Assembly: GCA_017965495.1 (NCBI GenBank)
Contig: JAGCPW010000025.1
Location: 27,692-91,691 of the forward strand
Reading direction: 5' to 3'
From: Eubacterium sp.
GTDB taxonomy: Bacteria; Bacillota; Clostridia; Lachnospirales; Lachnospiraceae
Length of the DNA stretch: 64,000 nucleotides
A program made the position numbers and the translations under genes. Positions 46,656 through 54,316 of this stretch are shown one piece after another (within the stretch, counting starts at the first letter, position 1; the number at the start of each line of letters is the position of its first letter). The notes under the pieces are model-generated. The model saw only the letters and a program-made list of their open reading frames with translations, ran no database searches and had not been told where the DNA came from.

Positions 46656-49143
46656 AAAGTATATTAAAATATCAAGCCTTGTTGTTACAATTCTTTGCAT
46701 CCTTTCACTGGGAGTGGGAGTATTCGCTGCGTATCTAAATACGAACAGAGATACTAGAAAAGCTCCTAAGAAAGTTACAGAAAAGCTTTCTATTAAAGAC
46801 GGTGGCTACAAGAAGCTTTGTGAAATCGGTAAGTTTGAATATTACTACCGTGACGACAGAGATATCGTAGCAATCAAAGATAAAAACAACGGATACATTT
46901 GGAAGACTGGTTTAGATGCACCATTCAGTAATCAGATTAGAGATGCTAAAGACGCAGTAGACAACGGTAGCGTTAAGGAATTTGCTGAGGAAGAGGAAAT
47001 GTCACCAGCTGAAGTTAGAGAACTAGCTAAGACTCCTCAAGAGCAAGATCTTAACTCACAGTTTACAGCTATGGCAAACTCACTTATTACTCTCGAGTAC
47101 TATTCAGGCGAGGGTGATAGTATGACTACGTCAAAGGTTTCTTCAGCATCTGAAGAGTCAAAAGACGGTTCATCTACACTTTCAAAAGTATCAGGCACAG
47201 ATAATGAGTTTAAGTTAAGATGTAAATTCGGCGTGAACGATGAAAAGATCACAATGAATGTTTACATTACTTTCACTGAAGATGGAAAGATTAAATACAA
47301 TATTCCATTCAAAGAAATTGAAGATACTAACGATGGCAAGACAAAGGCAGACATCAAGAACGTTATTATCACACCATTCCTCGGAACAAGTGGTGGTGGA
47401 TTGAAATACTACGACAATGACACTCAATCTTGGACAAAGATCAAATCAAAAGAATTCACTCCTGGTTATGTGTTAGTACCAGACGGAAGTGGAGCACTAA
47501 TGAGATTTGAAAAGAACGCAGCCAAGTTTACAGATTACGAGGGAGATGTTTATGGATTAGATCCAGCTACAGATATGTATTATCACAGTGAAAAGAACGA
47601 CGCTGTTGAAGTTAAACAGCCAAGTATGCCAGTATTTGGTATTTCACATGGTGATGGTACACAGGCAGCATTTGTATCATACGCTACTAAGGGTTCAGAG
47701 TATATGTCAATCAATGTTGTTCCATCATCTACTGGAAAGAACAAGATTAAATATACTTATGCATACCCAGCGTTCAAGTACAATGCAGAGTATTTCCAAG
47801 TAAAGGATCAAGCTGGAAACTCTTACAGAAAAGTTCAAGATTCTATAAACAAATTTGACATCGACATCACTTATGAATTCCTAAGTGGAGATGGCGATGA
47901 TGGCACTCCTTCAGCAGATTATGTAGGAATGGCCAAAGCATATAGAAACCATTTGATTAAGACCAAGACTTTGAAGGAAATGAAGACTACTCAGAAGGAT
48001 ATTCCTATTAGAATTGACTTCCTAATGTCTGATTCCAAGAAGGGTGTTTTCTCAACACAGGAAGTTGCAGTTACTACTGTGGACAATGTTAAGGAAATAC
48101 TAAATGAATTAATCAAAGACAAAGTCAAAAACATTAACTCTGGACTTATTGGATGGCAGAGTGGTGGCGAGACCATGTCCAAGCCAAATAGCACAAGCTT
48201 CTCTGGCGACATTGGTAGCGAAGGTGATTTTGAAGATATGATGGCTTACTTTAATAAGAAGAAAGTCGATGTATCATACTCAAGAGACTTCGCCAATATT
48301 AACGAAGATATGACAAGTTACTATGGAGTGGCAGCAAGACACTTAAGTACTAAGTATATCGAAGTTGATAAGACAGCCATCTTACCACAGAACGTTCCAG
48401 TAACTGAGTTTAGTTATGCGAGCCCAGAGACAAGTGACGAGTGGTTAAATGATTTGTATGATGATGTGGGTGAAGACAGTAAGTCATTCACTGTAGACGG
48501 AATTTCAGACAACTTGATTAGTTCATATTCTGGAAAGAACGATTTCACATCACCATCAGAGGCCATCAAGCTATATCAGAAATCATTCAAGAATATTAAG
48601 AAGAAGACGAAGCTAAATATGGTTAACCCTAACCAGTATTTGTGGAAGTACACAGATCGTTTCTTACAGTCAAACGTAGGAACATCACAGTACGTATACG
48701 AAACAGATACAGTTCCATTCTTGCAGATGGTACTTAATGGAACAATGGAAGTTTACGCACCATATTCAAACTTCTCATTCTACTCAAAGAGCGACATGCT
48801 CAAGATGATTGATTACAATATTTCACCATCATTTGTACTTACAAAGAAACCTTCATACTTGCTAGCAGCTACCACAAGTGCAGATTACTACTCAACAGAG
48901 TACAGCCAGTATGAGAAGATCATCAACAACATTTACAAAACAGTAAATGATGGACTAAAGGACGTTCAAGGATTTGAATGGACTAACAGAACAGTATTGG
49001 ACGATGGTGTTATCGCTAATACATACAAAAAAGATGGCGAGACAAAGACTGTTGTTATTAACTACACAAACGATCAGGTAAAAGTTAAAGGACAGCAGAT
49101 TGATAAACAAAGTGCAAAAACTTTGGAAGGGGGTGTTAAGTAA
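46639..49143 (+). CDS. Membrane-anchored DUF5696-like protein, possible glycosidase-like fold
   Basis: 834 residues with an N-terminal anchor (about 10-33, ISSLVVTILCILSLGVGVFA) and a large outside part. Residues about 50-420 are beta-rich (KFEYYYRDDRDIVAIKDKNN, GYVLVPDGSGALMRFEKN). From about 450 a barrel-like part starts at IPIRIDFLMSDSKKGVF, with INSGLIGWQSGG, which recalls DUF5696 proteins linked to sugar uptake clusters. No catalytic pair can be named. The start overlaps the previous gene by 17 bases and follows AAAGGAGG, showing tight coupling. Confidence 0.65.
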   Translation: MSQAAKKYIKISSLVVTILCILSLGVGVFAAYLNTNRDTRKAPKKVTEKLSIKDGGYKKLCEIGKFEYYYRDDRDIVAIKDKNNGYIWKTGLDAPFSNQIRDAKDAVDNGSVKEFAEEEEMSPAEVRELAKTPQEQDLNSQFTAMANSLITLEYYSGEGDSMTTSKVSSASEESKDGSSTLSKVSGTDNEFKLRCKFGVNDEKITMNVYITFTEDGKIKYNIPFKEIEDTNDGKTKADIKNVIITPFLGTSGGGLKYYDNDTQSWTKIKSKEFTPGYVLVPDGSGALMRFEKNAAKFTDYEGDVYGLDPATDMYYHSEKNDAVEVKQPSMPVFGISHGDGTQAAFVSYATKGSEYMSINVVPSSTGKNKIKYTYAYPAFKYNAEYFQVKDQAGNSYRKVQDSINKFDIDITYEFLSGDGDDGTPSADYVGMAKAYRNHLIKTKTLKEMKTTQKDIPIRIDFLMSDSKKGVFSTQEVAVTTVDNVKEILNELIKDKVKNINSGLIGWQSGGETMSKPNSTSFSGDIGSEGDFEDMMAYFNKKKVDVSYSRDFANINEDMTSYYGVAARHLSTKYIEVDKTAILPQNVPVTEFSYASPETSDEWLNDLYDDVGEDSKSFTVDGISDNLISSYSGKNDFTSPSEAIKLYQKSFKNIKKKTKLNMVNPNQYLWKYTDRFLQSNVGTSQYVYETDTVPFLQMVLNGTMEVYAPYSNFSFYSKSDMLKMIDYNISPSFVLTKKPSYLLAATTSADYYSTEYSQYEKIINNIYKTVNDGLKDVQGFEWTNRTVLDDGVIANTYKKDGETKTVVINYTNDQVKVKGQQIDKQSAKTLEGGVK

Positions 49144-50213
49144 TGGCAGACAAAAAAGTAAAAGAACCTAAAGCAAAAAAAGCCCCTAAGAAAAGAAAAC
49201 TAAAAACTTATCAGCAAAGACAGGATAGAAATGGTTATGCATTTATGGCACCATGGATCATCGGATTCTTAGCATTTACTGCATTCCCATTCGTAATGAC
49301 AATTTACTTGAGTTTTACTCACGTAAAAGCAACTATCCTAGGTTACGACATCAAGTGGGTAGGATTAGCAAATTATAATTCAGCATTCTTCAAGAGTGAG
49401 ACATTCACTCCAGCATTGCTTTCATATTTGCAGATGATAATTCCATACACATTTATCGTAGTAGTATTATCATTTATCATCGCCTACTTGCTATGTAAGA
49501 TTAATGTAGGTAAGAGTATTTTGAGAACAATATACTTCCTACCAGTAATCATTATGTCTGGACCAGTTATGACTCAGATATTAAACGTACAAGATGCTGG
49601 ACAGGCAGCTTCAGCAGCATCACAAGCAGCAGATGCCGCGGTGCAGACAAACGCATTCTCGGACATATTCATTATGCAGATTATCCAGAGTTATTCTCCA
49701 GGATTTGCAAATGCCCTAGCAGGTGTGTTTGATCACTTATCAATAATACTTTGGTTTACTGGAATCCCAATTGTACTATTCATCAACGGACTTCAGAAAA
49801 TCAACCCAAGTATTTACGAAGCAGCTAAGATTGATTCAGCCAACGCATGGCAGATTATGTGGAAGATTACAATTCCAATGCTTAAGTCTATCGGACTTAT
49901 CATTACAGTATTTACAGTAATCCAACTTGGTATGTACGAATCAATCAACCCAGTTTATGAATTGATTAAAGAGCAGACAGGTAAGACGGACGGTGGACTC
50001 GGGTACGCCGCCACATACTCCTGGATCTACAGTATCCTGGCACTTCTAATTATCGGAATAGTATTCTTACTATTTAAGGATAGGAAGCCAAAGGATATTA
50101 AGGCTAGAGAAAGACAAGAGAAGAAACTTAAGAAACTTGATAGACAACAGAAGCGTAGACTAGCTGCTCAGAGAAGACACGAGAGGAAGGAGGCAAAGCG
50201 TTTTGGCAAATAA
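49143..50213 (+). CDS. Sugar ABC transporter permease, MalF type (second pair)
   Basis: 356 residues with lysine-rich cytoplasmic ends (KEPKAKKAPKKRKLK at the start; RRLAAQRRHERKEAKRFGK at the end), six helices, and the EAA loop EAAKIDSANAWQIMWKITIP (about 225-244). A longer periplasmic Ala/Gln-rich loop (about 150-172) is unusual. It begins by TAATG overlap with the DUF5696-like gene. This is the second MalF-like permease within 7 kb. Confidence 0.9.
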   Translation: MADKKVKEPKAKKAPKKRKLKTYQQRQDRNGYAFMAPWIIGFLAFTAFPFVMTIYLSFTHVKATILGYDIKWVGLANYNSAFFKSETFTPALLSYLQMIIPYTFIVVVLSFIIAYLLCKINVGKSILRTIYFLPVIIMSGPVMTQILNVQDAGQAASAASQAADAAVQTNAFSDIFIMQIIQSYSPGFANALAGVFDHLSIILWFTGIPIVLFINGLQKINPSIYEAAKIDSANAWQIMWKITIPMLKSIGLIITVFTVIQLGMYESINPVYELIKEQTGKTDGGLGYAATYSWIYSILALLIIGIVFLLFKDRKPKDIKARERQEKKLKKLDRQQKRRLAAQRRHERKEAKRFGK

Positions 50214-51156
50214 TTTAAAAGATAAAGTTAAAAATATAAATGTCGATAAAATTAAAAATTACAGCTTTGCCAAATTCAAAAAACTCAAAGCAGTTAATAT
50301 CATTTCTAAGATAGCAATATACTTCGTACTAATTTGTATTGGATATGTATATTTGAAACCAATTTTTGAAATGGTATCTAAGTCTATAATGACAACAGCC
50401 GATTTGATTGACCCATCAATCACATGGTTGGCAAAGCACTTTACAATGAGTAACTTTGTGGCAGCTGTGAAAGCTCTTGATATACCTACATCGCTAATCG
50501 GTTCTATATGGTTCTCAGGACTATTAGCTGTAGCGCAAACTTTAGTGTCAGCCACTACAGGATTTGCACTATCAAGATACACTTTCAGAGGTAGAAACTT
50601 CTGGTACATAATGCTTATCTTGGCATTCATCCTACCAGTTCCTCTACTAACAGTTCCTAGAATTATGATCTTTGAAACATTCAAGGCATTAACAGGAATA
50701 CAGGTACTTAATACTATCTGGCCACAGTTCTTAATGTCACTACTTGGACAAGGAACATACTCAACAATGTTAGTATTGATATTCTATAACTTCTTCAATA
50801 TGATTCCTAAATCATTGGATGAAGCTGCTATGATTGACGGTGCTGGATCACTTAAGGTGTTCTACCACGTAGCAATTAGACTATCAACAGCTACTATACT
50901 TGTAGTATTCCTATTCTCATTCGTATTTAACTGGAATGAGACATATACCACAAGTACCATGTTAGGTGATGCAGTAGAGCTATTACCTACACAGTTGTCG
51001 GCGTTCGGATCTTCACCGGAAACACAAACAGCCGTGAACGAAGCCAAACGAATGGCCGCCACACTGATTTCAATTTTGCCATTGTTGATACTATATGGTG
51101 TTGTACAGAAACAATTCATCCAAGGTATCGAAAACACTGGTATTACAGGTGAATAA
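50203..51156 (+). CDS. Sugar ABC transporter permease, MalG type (second pair)
   Basis: 317 residues with six helices and the EAA loop DEAAMIDGAGSLKVFYHVAI (about 206-225). The start is TTG, chosen because AAGGAGG lies nine bases upstream and the reading overlaps the previous gene by 11 bases; no ATG lies near. The protein ends FIQGIENTGITGE, typical for family members. Last gene of the transport run. Confidence 0.88.
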   Translation: MANNLKDKVKNINVDKIKNYSFAKFKKLKAVNIISKIAIYFVLICIGYVYLKPIFEMVSKSIMTTADLIDPSITWLAKHFTMSNFVAAVKALDIPTSLIGSIWFSGLLAVAQTLVSATTGFALSRYTFRGRNFWYIMLILAFILPVPLLTVPRIMIFETFKALTGIQVLNTIWPQFLMSLLGQGTYSTMLVLIFYNFFNMIPKSLDEAAMIDGAGSLKVFYHVAIRLSTATILVVFLFSFVFNWNETYTTSTMLGDAVELLPTQLSAFGSSPETQTAVNEAKRMAATLISILPLLILYGVVQKQFIQGIENTGITGE

Positions 51157-51163
51157 TTATCAA

Positions 51164-51196
51164 GCCTACAAGGCTCATGTGTGGGGCTTTGTAGGC
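51164..51196 (+). terminator. Stem-loop after the second permease pair
   Basis: GCCTACAAGGCTC (51164-51176) pairs with GGGCTTTGTAGGC (51184-51196) with two G-U pairs. There is no T run, so it may be a stability or processing stem and not a full terminator. Confidence 0.5.
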
Positions 51197-51223
51197 AGAT
51201 AAATACTAATTATTATCACTATT

Positions 51224-51256
51224 TCGTCCTATAATTACAATATAAAAATAGGACGA
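51224..51256. promoter_or_regulatory. Inverted repeat spanning a -10 element ahead of the first GH16 gene
   Basis: TCGTCCTAT (51224-51232) and ATAGGACGA (51248-51256), exact complements. TATAAT at 51230-51235 lies in the left arm. Candidate operator or leader stem. Confidence 0.45.
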
Positions 51257-51281
51257 GTTTGACTTAACAGGGAGGAAGGAA

Positions 51282-52649
51282 ATGAAAACTTTCAGAAAGG
51301 GAATTTCAATATTAGTTGCACTGGCAATGATAGTTACCATCTGTGCTGTGGATTCTCCAAAGATTTCACAGGCCGGTGTTAAAGTTATTGTAGGCAAAAA
51401 GCTTAATGTTGAGATTACTGACACTGAGACTATCGTAGTAAAAGGTAAGGCGAAAGCTAAATCTGCCAACAAAAAGATTGCTAAAGTTGATAGCATCACC
51501 AAATATGAAAAGAATTCAAATATTCATATTAAAGGTATGAAAGTTGGAAAAACTACTATTAAGGTTAAAGTTGGAAAATCTACTAAGAAGATAAAAGTTA
51601 CTGTATATCCAAAGACAGTAAGTGGTGTAAGAGCAGCAAAGAACTCTGAGACTAGCGCTACAGTTTCATGGAGCAAGTCTAAAGGTGCTGCTGGTTACAC
51701 TATTTATCGTTCAAACAACAGAAATGCAGGATATGTAAAACTTGCATCTAAGAAGGGAACATCATTCTTTGACTCAGGATTAGAAAAAGGAAAGTACTAT
51801 TACTACAAGGTTCAAGCCTACGGCAAAAAGAAAATCAAGAGTGAAGATCTTTCTAATCCAGTTTATGTAAGAACTTGGAAACAAATCTGGAGTGACGAGT
51901 TTAACGGAAATGCAGTAAACGAAAAGGTTTGGAACTACGATGTTGGCGATGGCGGTTGGGGTAACCGTGAGTTACAGTACTACCGTCCAGAAAACAATAT
52001 CGTTAAAGATGGTAAACTAATCATCAAAAATGAATTTCAGTATGATGAAGATGCTGAGAAGTGTGTAGATAATTCATATTTCTCAGGAAGAATGAACACT
52101 AAAGGTAAGTTTGATTTTAAATATGGTAAGTTAGAATTTAGAGTTAAGCAGGCCAAGGGTGTTGGTACATGGACAGCTGGTTGGGCTTTAGGTAAAGATA
52201 AGGTTTGGCCAAACTGTGGTGAGATAGACGTATTCGAGACTACTAGCTCCAAATTAAAACAGACTATACCACAATCACTTCACTGTAAGAAGTTTAACGG
52301 TATGGCAGGATCTTCAGCTAATAAGCACTTCGATACCACAGTAACTACAGCCACATCTGCTTATCATACATACGGAGTTATTTGGACAGATTATGATATT
52401 ACATTTACTATCGACGGACAAGCCACAGGTAATTACAACCCAGACAACTTTGTAGTAGAAGGAAGAGGAAATCAAGACTTGACTGTTTGGCCATATTGTC
52501 AGCCATTCTACTTGATAGTAAACTGTGCTATCGGTGGAGTACTTGGTGGACAAGTTACACCAGAGTACTGGACCAAGGTTAAACAAGAAGGAGACATCGG
52601 TTTCTACGAAGATTATCTATACTATGATTGGATCAGAGTATATCAATAA
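51282..52649 (+). CDS. Secreted GH16 endo-beta-glucanase (laminarinase/lichenase type)
   Basis: 455 residues: signal peptide about 1-30; a very lysine-rich bacterial Ig-like domain about 32-112 (GKAKAKSANKKIAKVDSI); FN3 domain about 114-198 (TSATVSWSKSKGAAGYTIY); GH16 catalytic domain about 203-455. The catalytic signature is E314-I-D316-V-F-E319, the five-residue-spaced form with the beta-bulge seen in laminarinases. IWSDEFNGNAVNEKVWNYD opens the domain. Cuts internal beta-1,3 or mixed beta-1,3/1,4 bonds. GGAGGAAGG precedes the ATG. No wall anchor; the cationic domain may hold it to teichoic acids. Confidence 0.9.
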   Translation: MKTFRKGISILVALAMIVTICAVDSPKISQAGVKVIVGKKLNVEITDTETIVVKGKAKAKSANKKIAKVDSITKYEKNSNIHIKGMKVGKTTIKVKVGKSTKKIKVTVYPKTVSGVRAAKNSETSATVSWSKSKGAAGYTIYRSNNRNAGYVKLASKKGTSFFDSGLEKGKYYYYKVQAYGKKKIKSEDLSNPVYVRTWKQIWSDEFNGNAVNEKVWNYDVGDGGWGNRELQYYRPENNIVKDGKLIIKNEFQYDEDAEKCVDNSYFSGRMNTKGKFDFKYGKLEFRVKQAKGVGTWTAGWALGKDKVWPNCGEIDVFETTSSKLKQTIPQSLHCKKFNGMAGSSANKHFDTTVTTATSAYHTYGVIWTDYDITFTIDGQATGNYNPDNFVVEGRGNQDLTVWPYCQPFYLIVNCAIGGVLGGQVTPEYWTKVKQEGDIGFYEDYLYYDWIRVYQ

Positions 52650-52667
52650 AGGAAAGAGAGGTGCATT

Positions 52668-54065
52668 ATGAAGACATATAGAAAAATCATTTCAATAGTG
52701 CTATCAGTAGCATTAGTGATTTCACTTTGCATAGTGCAAGCGCCTACAAAAACTCAAGCAGGAGTAAAAATTATCGTGGGTAAAAAATTAGATTTCGATA
52801 TTGGATCAAAAGAAACAATAATCGTTAAAGGAAAAGCGAAAGCTAAATCTTCTAGCAAGAAGGTTGCTAAGATTACTAAGACTAAGAAGAGCAAAAAGCA
52901 GACTAAGATTACTGTAAAAGGTATGAAGGTAGGCAAAGCTACTATCAAAGTTAAGGTAAAGAAAAAGAGTAAAAAGGTTAAAGTTACTGTTAGACCTAAA
53001 ACTCCATCAGGACTAAGTGTAGCATTGGCTAGTAGCACTAGCGCAAAACTAACTTGGGCTAAAGCTAAAGGAGCAAACGGATACTATGTATATCGTTCAA
53101 CTTCTAGAAACGGAGCATATGCTAAGGTAGGAACAGCAAAAACTACTACATTCACTAATACAGGTTTAGCACTTGGAAAATATTACTACTATAAGGTTAT
53201 TGCTTATGGAAACAAGAATATCCTAAGTGATGATTATTCAAACATTGCTTATGCTAAGACTTGGAAACTTATCTGGAATGACGAGTTTGAAGGTGATTCA
53301 CTTGATATGACTAAGTGGAACAATGAAGGATGTACAGGTGCTGGCGGATATGGTAACAACGAACTTCAGAATTACCAGTTAGCATTCTCAGAAGTAAAAG
53401 ATGGCAAGTTCATCATTAAGCCACAGTTTGATTACAATACTACAACTAAAAAACCTGTAGATGATTCATATTACTCAACAAAGGTTTGGACAAAAGATAC
53501 TGATACAGACAGCAGCTTTGATCAGTTCACATATGGTAAGTTTGAATTTAGAGCAAAGATGCCTAAGGGCCGTGGAACATGGGCTGCAGGTTGGATGCTT
53601 GGAACAGGCGCAGGTGGCGGATGGCCAACATGTGGTGAGATTGATGTATTCGAAACTACAAGTAGACCAGACAAGTCATTCATTCCACAGTCACTTCACA
53701 TGAAGAAGTTCAACGGAATGCCATCAAGTCCTGGTAACAAACACTATGACTCATATATTGCAGATGCTACTACAGCATTCCATACATATGCAGTTGAGTG
53801 GTACCCAACATACATCAGATTTACTGTAGATGGAAAACAGACAGGTATTTATAACCCATCTGATTTCACTATTGAACCAATACCTACAGACGATATGTCA
53901 GTATGGCCATATAAGTATCCATTCTACTTGATTATGAACTGTGCAATCGGTGGTACATTAGGTGGAGAAGTTACTCCTCAGTACTGGACAAAGATTGCTA
54001 CAAATGGAAATATCGAGACATATCAAGACAGACTTGAATTCGAGTATGTAAGGGTGTATCAGTAA
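52668..54065 (+). CDS. Secreted GH16 endo-beta-glucanase, paralogue of the preceding gene
   Basis: 465 residues with the same order: signal peptide about 1-30, lysine-rich Ig-like domain (GKAKAKSSSKKVAKITKTKK), FN3 about 112-198, GH16 from about 203. Catalytic E324-I-D326-V-F-E329. The insertion WTKDTDTDSSFDQF (about 274-287), absent from the first copy, may change the substrate cleft. Eighteen bases separate it from its partner, so it is a tandem duplication that has diverged. Ends at a large hairpin. Confidence 0.9.
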   Translation: MKTYRKIISIVLSVALVISLCIVQAPTKTQAGVKIIVGKKLDFDIGSKETIIVKGKAKAKSSSKKVAKITKTKKSKKQTKITVKGMKVGKATIKVKVKKKSKKVKVTVRPKTPSGLSVALASSTSAKLTWAKAKGANGYYVYRSTSRNGAYAKVGTAKTTTFTNTGLALGKYYYYKVIAYGNKNILSDDYSNIAYAKTWKLIWNDEFEGDSLDMTKWNNEGCTGAGGYGNNELQNYQLAFSEVKDGKFIIKPQFDYNTTTKKPVDDSYYSTKVWTKDTDTDSSFDQFTYGKFEFRAKMPKGRGTWAAGWMLGTGAGGGWPTCGEIDVFETTSRPDKSFIPQSLHMKKFNGMPSSPGNKHYDSYIADATTAFHTYAVEWYPTYIRFTVDGKQTGIYNPSDFTIEPIPTDDMSVWPYKYPFYLIMNCAIGGTLGGEVTPQYWTKIATNGNIETYQDRLEFEYVRVYQ

Positions 54066-54175
54066 GAGCAGTTGAACACAAAAATAAAAGAGCGACGGAT
54101 GAGAGTGTTACTTTCATCCGTCGCTCTTTTATTTTTGTGTTATCGCGCTAGCGCGATGTTTAATCAACTGCTCTT
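54064..54175. repeat. Nested inverted-repeat element after the GH16 pair
   Basis: Outer arms AAGAGCAGTTGA (54064-54075) and TCAACTGCTCTT (54164-54175) enclose two more perfect hairpins: 28-base arms at 54075-54102 and 54114-54141 (11-base loop), and the palindrome ATCGCGCTAGCGCGAT (54142-54157). The 28-base stem is A-rich on the left and T-rich on the right and can terminate transcription both ways. Together it forms a three-way junction with terminal inverted repeats, like a MITE or a structured RNA. The outer arm overlaps the stop codon. Confidence 0.75.
54075..54141. terminator. Long-stem terminator after GH16 genes
   Basis: Perfect 28-base arms ending in TTTTATTTTTGTGTT; the strongest hairpin in the window. 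Confidence 0.8.
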
Positions 54176-54197
54176 TCTGGTTTATAATGCACCGGCA

Positions 54198-54228
54198 CAT
54201 TCATATTTTGCGAAGCAAAATATGAATG
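54198..54228. repeat. Perfect 14-base hairpin
   Basis: CATTCATATTTTGC (54198-54211), GAA loop, GCAAAATATGAATG (54215-54228). It follows the nested repeat and precedes the phosphorylase promoter. Just before it, TGCACCGGCACAT (54188-54200) is the exact complement of a 13-base piece of the GH18 leader. Confidence 0.7.
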
Positions 54229-54249
54229 CAATTTTCTATAAAAACAACC

Positions 54250-54278
54250 TTTACATTGAACTTAATTTACCCTATTAT
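54250..54278 (+). promoter_or_regulatory. Promoter of the first phosphorylase
   Basis: TTTACA (54250-54255), 17-base spacer, TATTAT (54273-54278). Confidence 0.65.
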
Positions 54279-54291
54279 TAAAGGGTAAATT
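54264..54291. promoter_or_regulatory. Inverted repeat over the -10, candidate operator or attenuator
   Basis: AATTTACCCT (54264-54273) and AGGGTAAATT (54282-54291), exact complements around ATTATTAA, followed by TTTT. It straddles the -10 of the promoter, so a repressor site is more likely than a terminator. Confidence 0.5.
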
Positions 54292-54316
54292 TTTTAGAAA
54301 GAGAGCGTATAAATTA

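Noticed and set aside
54072-54281. A 69-codon + strand frame after the second GH16 gene
   Set aside because: It lies across the nested palindromes, has no ribosome site, and its sequence follows the hairpin arms.
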